A stretch of 33,262 nucleotides of DNA, taken from NCBI GenBank assembly GCA_048421225.1, contig DBFNRV010000116.1, forward strand, positions 1 to 33,262, written 5' to 3'. How positions within the stretch are numbered: the stretch's first letter is position 1; each line of letters begins with the position of its first letter. The notes beneath the pieces are model-generated. The model was not told where the DNA came from. It saw only the letters and a list, made by a program, of their open reading frames with translations, and made no database searches. Both the position numbers and the translations under genes were made by a program. Below are positions 24,505 to 32,759 of this stretch, one piece after another. This DNA is from UMGS946 sp048421225 (GTDB lineage Bacteria; Bacillota; Clostridia; Christensenellales; CAG-138).

Positions 24505-25045
24505 AATCATAACGTTAGGATTAAAGCTTCTGCTAATTGCGGCTGTCGCGGGTCTTGCGCTAGGCTTTACAAACGCGATAACAAAGGGACCCATAGACGA
24601 GCAAACCATCGCCGCCGCAAACGCGGCGCGTGAAAGCGTGTTGCCTGGCATGGACAACTTTGAACAGATTCAAGCCGCTGAAGAGGGCATCGATAATGCT
24701 TATATAGCATATAAAGGCGGAGATATCGCGGGTTATACGGCGCAGATTACCACACAGGGGTATGGCGGCGAAATAGAAGTTATGGTCGGAATGGATTCAT
24801 CAGGGGTCATAACCGGCATTAACGTAGGCGGAAGCAATTTCTCAGAAACCGCAGGGTTGGGCGCCAAGGTGAAAAATGACGATTTTAAAGACCAATTTCG
24901 AGGGCTTATGCCTCCCCTAGTCCTTAATGAAGATATTGACGCCGTAACAGCCGCAACAATAAGCTCACGGGCAGTTACTGACGCTGTAAACAGGGCATGC
25001 GATTTTCTAATAGGCTTGTTAGAAGTGGGAGGTTTAAACTCATGA
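24497..25045 (+). CDS. rnfG: Rnf complex subunit RnfG
   Basis: RnfG is a flavoprotein with one N-terminal membrane anchor (about residues 5-28) and an extracytoplasmic FMN-binding domain. The attachment motif DAVTAATISSRAV places FMN on about T154. At 182 residues it is normal for the family. GGGAGG inside the rnfD end precedes ATG 24497, and the gene overlaps rnfE by ATGA. Maturation needs an ApbE flavin transferase, which is not in the window. Confidence 0.93.
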   Translation: MRKIITLGLKLLLIAAVAGLALGFTNAITKGPIDEQTIAAANAARESVLPGMDNFEQIQAAEEGIDNAYIAYKGGDIAGYTAQITTQGYGGEIEVMVGMDSSGVITGINVGGSNFSETAGLGAKVKNDDFKDQFRGLMPPLVLNEDIDAVTAATISSRAVTDAVNRACDFLIGLLEVGGLNS

Positions 25046-25671
25046 ACAGAAATGTTAAAATGTCGAGCGTATTTTTCAACGGAATAATTACTGAAAACCC
25101 AACGTTTCGGTTAGTTCTGGGCATGTGTCCAACACTCGCGGTAAGCACGGCCGCTATAAATGGAATCGGCATGGGAGCTGCCGCCACGTTTGTCTTAATA
25201 GGGTCAAACGTGGTTATATCCCTTCTAAGGAACTTTATACCGGATAAGGTAAGAATACCTGCTTTCATTGTAGTAATTTGCACGTTTGTTACCATTGTGC
25301 AGATGCTGATGCAGGCGTTTATGCATTCGCTTTACGAAAGCTTGGGAATGTTTATACCCTTAATAGTTGTAAACTGCATCATACTTGCAAGAGCGGAAGC
25401 CTTTGCAAGTAAAAACGGGGTGCTTGCCTCAGCTGTCGACGGGCTTGGAATGGGACTGGGCTTTACGCTGGCCATAACGCTGATATCGTGTATCAGGGAG
25501 TTCATCGGCAATGGAACAATCTTTGGCCTTAATATACTCGGAGCCGGTTATAACCCAATGCTCATAATGATAATGCCTGCGGGCGGATTTTTAACTCTGG
25601 GCATAATCCTGGGCATAATAAACGCTCTTACGACAAGAACTGGACATAAGAGCGGGGAAAGGGAGGTATAA
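25042..25671 (+). CDS. rnfE: Rnf complex subunit RnfE
   Basis: RnfE is a six-helix membrane subunit homologous to RnfA and NqrD. Together with RnfA it binds the membrane-embedded Fe-S centre. NPTFRLVLGMCPTLAVS near residue 20 and the second-half VNCIILARAEAFA near 112 are the inverted-repeat cysteine segments. The start is ATG 25042, overlapping the rnfG stop and preceded by GGGAGG. The open frame extends upstream to 24997, but those extra residues lie inside rnfG and do not match the family start. Confidence 0.93.
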   Translation: MNRNVKMSSVFFNGIITENPTFRLVLGMCPTLAVSTAAINGIGMGAAATFVLIGSNVVISLLRNFIPDKVRIPAFIVVICTFVTIVQMLMQAFMHSLYESLGMFIPLIVVNCIILARAEAFASKNGVLASAVDGLGMGLGFTLAITLISCIREFIGNGTIFGLNILGAGYNPMLIMIMPAGGFLTLGIILGIINALTTRTGHKSGEREV

Positions 25672-25673
25672 AA

Positions 25674-26255
25674 ATGGGAGAAATAAGCAAGTTTCTGCTT
25701 TTCATGGTCAGCTGTGTACTGACAAATAATTTTATCTTTTCACGCTTCCTTGGAATCTGCCCATTTCTTGGGGTGTCAAGCAAAGTTGAAACGGCGTTTG
25801 GAATGGGAATCGCAGTTACGTTTGTTATGGCTCTAGCGTCGCTGTTTACCTGGGCCGTATCCCTACTGCTTGCGGCATGGGAGCTTACATACCTCAATAC
25901 GATTTGCTTTATCTTGATAATAGCAAGTCTGGTTCAGTTTGTTGAGATGTTTATAAAAAAGTCAAGCCCTACGCTGTACAAAAGCCTCGGAATATATCTT
26001 CCGCTGATAACCACTAACTGTGCGGTTTTAGGAGTTACGATTTTAAATATAAACAATTCATATGGGCTAGTATATTCCGTTTTTAACGGCGTTTTCAGCG
26101 CACTGGGCTTTTTACTTGCTATAGTCCTTATGGCGGGAGTTAGGGAACGTCTTGAAAACTCCAACATCCCTAAATGCTTGAAGGGGTTTCCCATATCATT
26201 GATAACGGCGGGACTCATGAGCGTAGCGTTCTTGGGTTTTTCGGGCTTGGCATAG
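25674..26255 (+). CDS. rnfA: Rnf complex subunit RnfA
   Basis: RnfA is a 193-residue membrane subunit, sister to RnfE. The diagnostic cysteine segments are NFIFSRFLGICPFLGVS near residue 20 and ITTNCAVLGVTILN near 104, which ligate the intramembrane [2Fe-2S] cluster shared with RnfE. Six hydrophobic helices are visible. GGGAGG precedes ATG 25674, and rnfE ends two bases earlier. Confidence 0.94.
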   Translation: MGEISKFLLFMVSCVLTNNFIFSRFLGICPFLGVSSKVETAFGMGIAVTFVMALASLFTWAVSLLLAAWELTYLNTICFILIIASLVQFVEMFIKKSSPTLYKSLGIYLPLITTNCAVLGVTILNINNSYGLVYSVFNGVFSALGFLLAIVLMAGVRERLENSNIPKCLKGFPISLITAGLMSVAFLGFSGLA

Positions 26256-26272
26256 GCGGAGGTGCTAAATAA

Positions 26273-27067
26273 ATGGAAGTTAATGCAATTCTATTGGCCC
26301 TGGGCGTATTAGGAGCGCTGGGAATAATATTTGGAGTAGTATTGGGCATTGCCGATAAAAAGTTTGCTGTTAAAACCGATCCTAGGGTAGAGGCGGTACG
26401 TGCATGCCTTGGCGGAGCAAACTGCGGGGCCTGCGGCTATGCTGGCTGCGATGCGTTTGCCGAGGCTGTTGTTGCGGGCAATGCAAAAGCAAACGGGTGC
26501 CCTCCTGGCGGAGATAAAGCGTCTAGGGCCATAGGAGAAATAATGGGCATAAGCGTTGAAACCGGTTCGGCCAGCGTGGGACGCGTACTCTGCCTAGGAA
26601 CGGACGGCGTAGCAAAAGAACGGTATGAATACGATGGCATTAAGAGCTGCAAGGCGGCGGCTGGGCTTGCTGGAGGCCCCAAAATGTGTATGTATGCATG
26701 CCTGGGCTTGGGCGACTGCATTGAGAAATGCGTTTTTGGAGCTATTTCAATTAAGGATGGGGTAGCGTATATTGACCCGAAACTCTGCAAGGGATGCGGG
26801 GCCTGCATCAAATACTGTCCACGCAATGCAATAGCGCTTATGCCCGCTGATGAAAGCGTTGTTGTAAGCTGCCGCAACGCGGACGTGGGCAGAGCGGCGG
26901 TACAGTCGTGTATGAAGGCCTGCATTGCCTGTAAACGTTGCGAAAAGGAGTGCAAATACGGCGCAATAAAGGTTGAGGGCGGATACGCAAGGATAGATAA
27001 TGATAAATGTACCAGGTGTGGGGAATGCTCAAAAGTATGTCCAAGAGGATGTATAACAATCTATTGA
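26273..27067 (+). CDS. rnfB: Rnf complex subunit RnfB
   Basis: RnfB is the ferredoxin-docking Fe-S subunit. A single N-terminal helix (about residues 5-27) anchors it. The first cluster uses C51, C54, C59 and C76 (ANCGACGYAGCDAF ... CPPGG). Downstream lie several ferredoxin-like motifs: CLGLGDCIEKC, CKGCGACIKYCP, CIACKRCEKEC and CTRCGECSKVCP. At 264 residues it resembles Clostridial RnfB. Electrons from reduced ferredoxin enter here and pass to NAD+ through RnfC while Na+ or H+ is exported. GGAGGTG precedes ATG 26273. It is the last gene, followed by a hairpin. Confidence 0.95.
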   Translation: MEVNAILLALGVLGALGIIFGVVLGIADKKFAVKTDPRVEAVRACLGGANCGACGYAGCDAFAEAVVAGNAKANGCPPGGDKASRAIGEIMGISVETGSASVGRVLCLGTDGVAKERYEYDGIKSCKAAAGLAGGPKMCMYACLGLGDCIEKCVFGAISIKDGVAYIDPKLCKGCGACIKYCPRNAIALMPADESVVVSCRNADVGRAAVQSCMKACIACKRCEKECKYGAIKVEGGYARIDNDKCTRCGECSKVCPRGCITIY

Positions 27068-27079
27068 GATACTTAATTA

Positions 27080-27108
27080 AGGCGCGGATTTCTGCGCCTG
27101 ATTTGTTT
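27080..27108 (+). terminator. Terminator of the rnf operon
   Basis: AGGCGC and GCGCCT form a 6-bp GC stem with an 8-base loop, followed by a short ATTTGTTT tract. The rest of the 370-bp gap to the next gene holds only the promoter and hairpins listed separately. Confidence 0.65.
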
Positions 27109-27327
27109 AATAGAACCAGTTATCGTTCCTATTCAGGAGGGGGGCGTAATAAAGCAAAAAGCCACGCATGGTTAATTTTTTGCAGTAGGTTCTGACTTAA
27201 ATACTAAATGCTATTTGTCTTGCTATTTAGTTTGAGATGAAGGGATATGTGTAATACTATATCATGCCGCTTAGTAATAGGTTGACTACTACAACCATTG
27301 CGTGGTATGCTACGGAATGCGTCGATG

Positions 27328-27336
27328 TGCTATAAT
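27328..27336 (+). promoter_or_regulatory. Extended -10 promoter candidate
   Basis: TGCTATAAT is a perfect extended -10 about 100 bp upstream of the deoxyribosyltransferase-like gene. No good -35 is present. Confidence 0.5.
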
Positions 27337-27360
27337 GGATGATATTTAGTCTAAATATAA

Positions 27361-27418
27361 CCGATCGGCTTTAAAAAGTCTGGTCGGCATTATACATACG
27401 GTGCAAAAAGATGTATAA
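27361..27418 (+). promoter_or_regulatory. Paired hairpins in the 5' leader of the following gene
   Basis: Two adjacent stems fold between the promoter and the ribosome-binding site. The first is CCGATC...GGTCGG (27361-27387). The second is TTATACAT (27390-27397) with ATGTATAA (27411-27418), which stops six bases before AAGGTGG. Neither is followed by a T run, so translational control is more likely than termination. It matches no riboswitch I know. Confidence 0.4.
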
Positions 27419-27437
27419 GAGTTTAAGGTGGTTCAAT

Positions 27438-27833
27438 ATGAGGTTTTACATCGCCGGAGGGAGCTCAAATGAGGAGCTTATAAAGGAGTTGTGCATATTT
27501 CTGGAACGCCGAAGTCATGAGTGCATTTATGACTGGGCAAATAGATTAAACTATCCGGAAGATATTGAACAACTGACCCAAATAGCGCTAAACGAGGTAA
27601 GCATCGTTAGAGACGCGGAATTGTTTATAGGCATACTTCCTGATGGCTACGCTATGCATACGGAGCTGGGCGTTGCACTTGCTACCAGGTCTAATAAGCG
27701 CATTATTCTATGGTCAGAAACAGGCGAGGAGTTTGACCCCAAAGGTTCGGCCTGTTCGTTTTATTATCATCCTGTAGTGGAAAGGGTTGTAGGGGATTTT
27801 TATGCGCTGACGGATTATCTTATAAAATTCTGA
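27438..27833 (+). CDS. Nucleoside 2-deoxyribosyltransferase-like protein
   Basis: This 131-residue protein opens MRFYIAGGSSNEELIKELC and carries RDAELFIGILPDGYAMHTEL then GVALA. The layout (N-terminal 'yiAG', then D.....lP.G..t..ElG.A with a catalytic-type Glu, about E77) is that of the nucleoside 2-deoxyribosyltransferase superfamily. Substrates in this group are diverse and none can be assigned. I put the start at ATG 27438 because AAGGTGG is seven bases upstream. An in-frame ATG at 27411 lies inside the leader hairpin. It is probably a single gene. Confidence 0.7.
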   Translation: MRFYIAGGSSNEELIKELCIFLERRSHECIYDWANRLNYPEDIEQLTQIALNEVSIVRDAELFIGILPDGYAMHTELGVALATRSNKRIILWSETGEEFDPKGSACSFYYHPVVERVVGDFYALTDYLIKF

Positions 27834-28055
27834 GGAGGAGTTGTTATGGCATACAGCCGCGTTTAATAATCGGCGGTTGGCGCATGCTTTAACAATTAAG
27901 TAAGCGTATAGGAACGATTTATTATAAAATAAATATACTGTAAAAGACAGTTTGAAAGCTTGCATAAAATTTTAAGAAATAACCCGTTTTAGGTTAAACG
28001 GCTGATATTTATCCTGGTTGTCCTGTAATGGGCAACTACGAAAGAGAGGTATAAC
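27834..28055 (+). other. Spacer before RNase J: micro-ORF and hairpins
   Basis: A strong GGAGGAG is followed by the six-codon frame MAYSRV at 27846-27866. It sits in a hairpin, CAGCCGC (27854-27860) with GCGGTTG (27873-27879), that has no T run. Further small stems are CCGTTT/AAACGG near 27981-27999 and GTTGTCC/GGGCAAC near 28017-28035, the latter just ahead of the RNase J ribosome-binding site. I see no convincing promoter. Confidence 0.35.
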
Positions 28056-29711
28056 TTGGCAAATAAACTTAAGATCATCCCACTTGGCGGAGTAGGTGAA
28101 ATAGGCAAAAACATCACCGCCATTGAGTATGGGAAGGATCTGGTATTGATAGACTGCGGGCTGATATTTCCAGACGAGGAACAGCTAGGCATAGATCTTG
28201 TAATACCGGACATGACATATCTGGAGCGGAACTTGGACAGAATCCGGGGCATTCTTGTAACTCATGGGCATGAGGATCATATTGGAGCTATCCCCTTCGC
28301 CCTTAAAATATTTGATGTTCCCGTATACGGAACAAAGCTCACATTAGGCCTGATAAAGCACAAGCTTGATGAGCACAACATAAAAAATGCCCAGCTCAAC
28401 TGTGTTGAAGCAGGTGACTCTGTGAAACTGGGCTGCTTTAAGGTGGAATTTATAAAAACCAGCCATTCAATAGCCGGCGCGGTCGCTATAGCTCTTACAA
28501 GTCCCATAGGAACAATAATACATACTGGAGATTTCAAGCTGGATTATACGCCGATAGATGGCGAGCCTATGGATCTGGCAAGATTCGCTTGGTTTGGCTC
28601 CCAGGGCGTGCTGGCTTTAATGTCTGACAGCACCAACGTAGAAAGGCCCGGATACACCCAATCGGAAAAAGAAATAGGAAAGACCTTTGAACATTATTTT
28701 GACAAAGCCAAAGGCAGGATTATCGTTGCTTCGTTTGCCTCAAATATCTATCGCATTCAGCAGGTTGCAGACGTTGCCGTAATGCGGAATAGGGTGATAT
28801 GCTTTCAGGGGAGAAGCATGGTGACGATAGCCAGAATGGCCATGAATATGGGGTATCTCCATATACCTGAAAGCAGCATTGTGGATGTTGACAGACTTAA
28901 GGATTACCCTGACGAACGGGTGTGTGTAATAACTACGGGCAGCCAGGGCGAACCCATGAGCGGTCTGTTCAGGATGGCTAACGCGTCGCACCGGCTTAAT
29001 GTTGGTGAAGGCGATACGGTAATAATTTCAGCTTCAGCCATACCTGGGAACGAGAAGGGCGTAGCGCGAGTGATAAACCAGCTTTTTAAGCGGGGGGCAA
29101 AGGTGGTATACGATTCCTTGGCGGACGTACATGTTTCGGGACACGCCCGCAGAGAGGAACTGCGCCTTATGCTCGCGCTGGTCAAGCCGAAATACTTCAT
29201 ACCAGTTCATGGAGAGCCTAGACACCTGTATCAGCATGCGGATCTTGCCGAGGAGATGGGGGTTAAGCCGGAAAACACGTTTGTAATGAGCGCGGGCGAC
29301 GTTTTGGAAATTTCAAAGGACGAAGCTAAGCTAACCGGAACGGTTCCAAGCGGCAGCGTGTTAATAGATGGCTTAGGAGTAGGCGATATAGGCAATGTCG
29401 TACTAAGGGATAGAAGACTGCTGTCACAGGACGGCCTGTTTACGGTGGTAATCGTGCTAAAAAAAGATACTGGCGAACTTGTAACTGAGCCGGAAATCCT
29501 GTCAAGAGGGTTTGTATACGTTAGAGGTTCAGAGGAGCTGATACAGGACGCGAGAAACGTTGCCAAAGGTGTGGCGATGCAGTTTAAGGAGGCCGGTAAA
29601 TCGGAATGGTCTCAGATCAAGAATGGAATAAGGAATGCCCTTAAGGATTACCTTTACTCCAAAACTAGAAGAACCCCGATGATACTGCCGATTATTGTGG
29701 AAATAGACTAA
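28056..29711 (+). CDS. rnj: Ribonuclease J (beta-CASP metallo-beta-lactamase)
   Basis: This endo/5' exoribonuclease of 551 residues acts in RNA decay and rRNA/tRNA maturation. The zinc-binding signature HGHEDHIGA lies at residues 70-78. Other metal ligands lie in HTGDFKLD (about 152-159) and near the VSGHAR motif (about 363-368), with the beta-CASP domain between. The C-terminal domain ends in PMILPIIVEID. The start is TTG 28056, with AGAGAGGT six bases upstream. ylbF-like and mltG follow closely, so they may be cotranscribed. Confidence 0.95.
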   Translation: MANKLKIIPLGGVGEIGKNITAIEYGKDLVLIDCGLIFPDEEQLGIDLVIPDMTYLERNLDRIRGILVTHGHEDHIGAIPFALKIFDVPVYGTKLTLGLIKHKLDEHNIKNAQLNCVEAGDSVKLGCFKVEFIKTSHSIAGAVAIALTSPIGTIIHTGDFKLDYTPIDGEPMDLARFAWFGSQGVLALMSDSTNVERPGYTQSEKEIGKTFEHYFDKAKGRIIVASFASNIYRIQQVADVAVMRNRVICFQGRSMVTIARMAMNMGYLHIPESSIVDVDRLKDYPDERVCVITTGSQGEPMSGLFRMANASHRLNVGEGDTVIISASAIPGNEKGVARVINQLFKRGAKVVYDSLADVHVSGHARREELRLMLALVKPKYFIPVHGEPRHLYQHADLAEEMGVKPENTFVMSAGDVLEISKDEAKLTGTVPSGSVLIDGLGVGDIGNVVLRDRRLLSQDGLFTVVIVLKKDTGELVTEPEILSRGFVYVRGSEELIQDARNVAKGVAMQFKEAGKSEWSQIKNGIRNALKDYLYSKTRRTPMILPIIVEID

Positions 29712-29728
29712 AAGGGAGGCGTATTAAA

Positions 29729-30082
29729 ATGTTTGAAAAAATTCAGGAGAAGACCCAGGAATTAGCGGAACTGCTGAGTGAGAGCGAAGATTACGCAACC
29801 TATCTGTCCGCTAAAGAACGCGCTATGGAAAATGAGACTACGCGCGGGCTTATTAAAAAATACAACTCGCTTAGGGCAAAGGCGCAGGCCAACATGGTGC
29901 TTGGCAAGGAGGATAACGAGGTTTCAGAACAGCTTCGCCAGGTTTCGGGGCTGCTTGGGATGAATGCGGACGCGTCGGCTTACCTGATAGCTGAGTACAG
30001 GATTACTACACTGATGGCGTATGTCTATGAAACCTTAAATAAGGCCATAGATATTGATTCTGGACTGGACACTAGCGAATGA
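29729..30082 (+). CDS. YlbF/YmcA-family regulator
   Basis: This 117-residue mostly helical protein matches the Com_YlbF family (ELAELLSESEDYATYLSAKE, then the KKYNSLRAKAQAN helix). In B. subtilis, YlbF, YmcA and YaaT form a complex that specifies RNase Y cleavage and affects competence and sporulation. Placement directly after RNase J fits a role in RNA turnover. GGGAGG precedes ATG 29729, 17 bases after rnj. Confidence 0.85.
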   Translation: MFEKIQEKTQELAELLSESEDYATYLSAKERAMENETTRGLIKKYNSLRAKAQANMVLGKEDNEVSEQLRQVSGLLGMNADASAYLIAEYRITTLMAYVYETLNKAIDIDSGLDTSE

Positions 30083-30097
30083 TGAGGTGTATAAGGC

Positions 30098-31225
30098 ATG
30101 GAAGACGATATCAGAGCACGAAGGGCTGAAGAAAGACGGAAAAAGTTAAGAATGGTCTGGAGGATAGCCCGCCCTGTTTTAGTGATTATACTAAGCTTGA
30201 CAATAGCTTTAGGCGGGGTTTATCTGGTTGGCAAGACCTTGTATGAAAAGTTCCTGCTTCCAATAGATGAGGGCGACGCTACCCCAATCGAAATAACCAT
30301 TCCAAGCGGCTATGGCGCTTCATATATAGGAAAAGTTTTATATGAAGAGGGGCTTATAAACAACAAGGCAGTTTTTAAGGTATACGTTGATTTTATGGGA
30401 AAGTCGTCAAGCCTTAGATCGGGTACGTATATTCTTTCAAAGAACATGGATATTGCGCAGATGGTAGATATTATGTGTACCGGAAATCCGCCTAGGAAAA
30501 CTATAGACCTAAAGGTTACTGAGGGAACGGACGTAAAGGCAATCGGAGAGCAGCTGGTTCAGCTTGGAGTGCTTGAAAGCCCTGAAGAGTTTTACGAGCT
30601 ATGCAAAACCGGAGAGTCGTTTATGGACTTTGCATTTATCTCCGCTATTGAGGATAACCCAAGCGAGGCCAGAAAGTATAAGCTGGAGGGCTATCTTTTC
30701 CCCGATACATATGAGATATACTCAGATTCCTCACCTGATGTTATAATAAACAAGATGCTGGTCAGATTTCTGGAGGTATTCAACGTAGGTTACTCAGAGC
30801 GTGCTGAGGAGCTTGGCCTTACTATGGACGAAGTAGTTACGCTTGCATCCCTTGTGGAGCGGGAGGCGAAGACGAATGATTTTGCTAAAGTGTCCGCTGT
30901 ATTCCATAATAGGCTTAAAGCGGATATGATGCTTCAGTCGGATGCGCCGCTGAGATATATACTGAATAAAAACGTACTGCTTTTTGATGAAGTTGAAAAG
31001 CAGCACCCATCCCTGTACAATACATATATGTATAAGGGGATCCCGCTGGGACCCATAACGAATCCTGGCCACAATGCCATAAGGGCGGTCCTATATCCAG
31101 ATGAATCGTATTTGGACAAATACTATTACTTCTGCCTTAAGGATTCAAAGACTGGAGAACTCATTTTTGCACAAACGCTGCAGGAGCACAATAAAAATGT
31201 GGAAACATACAGCCCGCAGTGGTAA
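30098..31225 (+). CDS. mltG: Endolytic transglycosylase MltG (YceG-like)
   Basis: MltG cleaves nascent peptidoglycan at the outer face of the membrane. A charged cytoplasmic start (residues 1-24) precedes one transmembrane helix (about 25-47). A LysM-like region (ITIPSGYGASYIGKVL) and the catalytic YceG domain follow, with LEGYLFPDTYEI near 193 and LASLVEREAK near 249 (catalytic Glu). LQSDAPLRYIL near 279 (usually LQSDPTV) and YKGIPLGPITNPG near 311 complete it. At 375 residues it is family-typical. GAGGTG precedes ATG 30098. Confidence 0.94.
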   Translation: MEDDIRARRAEERRKKLRMVWRIARPVLVIILSLTIALGGVYLVGKTLYEKFLLPIDEGDATPIEITIPSGYGASYIGKVLYEEGLINNKAVFKVYVDFMGKSSSLRSGTYILSKNMDIAQMVDIMCTGNPPRKTIDLKVTEGTDVKAIGEQLVQLGVLESPEEFYELCKTGESFMDFAFISAIEDNPSEARKYKLEGYLFPDTYEIYSDSSPDVIINKMLVRFLEVFNVGYSERAEELGLTMDEVVTLASLVEREAKTNDFAKVSAVFHNRLKADMMLQSDAPLRYILNKNVLLFDEVEKQHPSLYNTYMYKGIPLGPITNPGHNAIRAVLYPDESYLDKYYYFCLKDSKTGELIFAQTLQEHNKNVETYSPQW

Positions 31226-31251
31226 GCTGTAGTCAGCGGAAGGGCAAGCTT

Positions 31252-32484
31252 ATGCATATACCAGAACTATTAGCTCCAGCCGGAAACATGGAGCGGTTAA
31301 AAACCGCATTCAGATACGGCGCCGACGCCTGTTATGTCGGCGCCACTTCCATGAGCCTAAGAAACTTTGCAGATAATTTTACGGCTGCCGAGCTTGAAGA
31401 TGCGTGCAAATTTGCGCACAGGCTTGGAAAGCGCGTTTACGTTGCGTGCAATGCGTTTGCAAGGAACGACGACATAGATCGCGTCCCCCAAATAGCCAAG
31501 GAGATAGAGGCGGCCGGCGCGGACGCGATAATTTTGAATGATGCGGGCGTACTCGCGGTTATGCGTGAGGTGGTTCCGGCTATGAAGCTTCACCTTAGCA
31601 CCCAGGCCAACACGCTTAACCACAGGGCCGCGCGCTTTTGGCACGAACAGGGGCTAACGCGCATTATCATAGCAAGGGAGCTCAGCCTAGCCGAAATTAA
31701 ATGCATGCGGGACTTACTTCCACAAACACTTGAACTGGAGGCGTTCGTGCACGGCGCGATGTGCATATCATACTCGGGCCGGTGCCTTCTCAGCAACTAC
31801 GTTGCTAACAGGGACTCAAACCGCGGGGAATGCGCCCAGCCCTGCAGATGGGTATATGAGCTAAGGGAACGCGGCGGTAATGGGGAATACTTAACCATTG
31901 AACAGGACGCAAAAGGCACCTATCTGCTTAATTCGCGCGACATGAATATGATTGAACATCTTCCTGAGCTGATGGATTCAGGTATATGCAGCCTTAAAAT
32001 AGAGGGCAGGATGAAATCGGTTTCATATGTGGCTACTGTAGTAAATGCATACCGCATGGCTATTGATCTGCTTGCAGAGGCAAGGGCCAGCGGCAGGGAA
32101 TATGCTTTGCCAGAACATATATCCAAGGAGCTTTATAAAGCGAGCCACAGGCCGTTTACCACGGGGTTTTATTTTGGCAACCCAGGAAGCATGGGGCAGG
32201 CGGTTGACAGCGGGGGATATGAGCAGGAGGGGCGTATCATGGCCGTAGTTTTGGAATACGACGCTGAGAAACAGGAGGCGTATATTGAGCAAAGGAACCG
32301 GTTTGTTATAGGCGACATGATGTCCATTCTTTCGCCGGGCAACATATTAAGGACTTTCAGAATAACGGGGATTAGGACGGAGGATGGGACTTTGGCTGAT
32401 TCGGCCCCGCATCCTAAGCAAAGGCTATATATTGAATGTCCGGAGCTGCTCGAAACTGGGGATATACTCCGGAGCCTTATCTAG
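31252..32484 (+). CDS. U32-family peptidase / tRNA hydroxylation-type protein
   Basis: This 410-residue protein has the TIM-barrel N-terminus ELLAPAGNMERLKTAFRYGA, the U32 signature EAFVHGAMCISYSGRCLLSN (about 164-183) with its metal-binding cysteines, and ECAQPCRW downstream. Most bacterial U32 proteins are now linked to tRNA hydroxylation (TrhP/YegQ) or prephenate-dependent 5-hydroxyuridine formation, while a few act as collagenases, so the exact role is open. I place the start at ATG 31252, with GGAAGGG eight bases upstream. An open frame from 31219 overlaps mltG and lacks a ribosome-binding site. Confidence 0.88.
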   Translation: MHIPELLAPAGNMERLKTAFRYGADACYVGATSMSLRNFADNFTAAELEDACKFAHRLGKRVYVACNAFARNDDIDRVPQIAKEIEAAGADAIILNDAGVLAVMREVVPAMKLHLSTQANTLNHRAARFWHEQGLTRIIIARELSLAEIKCMRDLLPQTLELEAFVHGAMCISYSGRCLLSNYVANRDSNRGECAQPCRWVYELRERGGNGEYLTIEQDAKGTYLLNSRDMNMIEHLPELMDSGICSLKIEGRMKSVSYVATVVNAYRMAIDLLAEARASGREYALPEHISKELYKASHRPFTTGFYFGNPGSMGQAVDSGGYEQEGRIMAVVLEYDAEKQEAYIEQRNRFVIGDMMSILSPGNILRTFRITGIRTEDGTLADSAPHPKQRLYIECPELLETGDILRSLI

Positions 32485-32592
32485 GTTTAAGCGTTTGGGA
32501 GTCGCTGCTCCTTAATATAGCAGTGAAGCCATCGATTAAATCATATGATGTAAGCTTATTGGGAAAAATCAAAATTATATCCGTTTTTTCTA

Positions 32593-32621
32593 TTGACAGT
32601 CAAAGCAGATTCATTTATAAT
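32593..32621 (+). promoter_or_regulatory. infC: Consensus sigma-A promoter of infC
   Basis: TTGACA (32593-32598), 17 bp and TATAAT (32616-32621) match the consensus perfectly. The expected start is near 32628. The 108 bases between the U32 gene and this promoter show only weak stems. Confidence 0.9.
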
Positions 32622-32627
32622 CGTTTT

Positions 32628-32743
32628 GTTAAGCAGAGGCCGCCCGCTTCTCACCCGCCGACTTACTGTCAGGCGAGGTCATGGCACCATATATTTGTAT
32701 GGTATGATTAGTATTAGTGGGTGTTCTGCATCCACTATTTTTT
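32628..32743 (+). promoter_or_regulatory. infC leader with intrinsic attenuator (L20-leader-like)
   Basis: The leader contains CTCACCCGCC pairing with GGCGAG (about 32650-32678) and an ACCATA...TATGGT stem near 32687-32704. A terminator follows: AGTGGGTG (32716-32723), loop TTCTG, CATCCACT (32729-32736), then ATTTTTT. It ends three bases before the infC ribosome-binding site, so it must be read through for expression. Firmicute infC-rpmI-rplT operons are known to be controlled by L20 through such leaders. The assignment to that class is by position and layout. Confidence 0.65.
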
Positions 32744-32759
32744 ATGGAGGTGTATACTC

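Noticed and set aside
24997..25041. Longer RnfE beginning at 24997
   Set aside because: The extra residues fall within rnfG coding sequence. ATG 25042 has GGGAGG and overlaps the rnfG stop as in other coupled rnf genes.
27007..27195. Short plus-strand frame after rnfB
   Set aside because: It overlaps the rnfB end in another frame, spans the terminator and has no ribosome-binding site.
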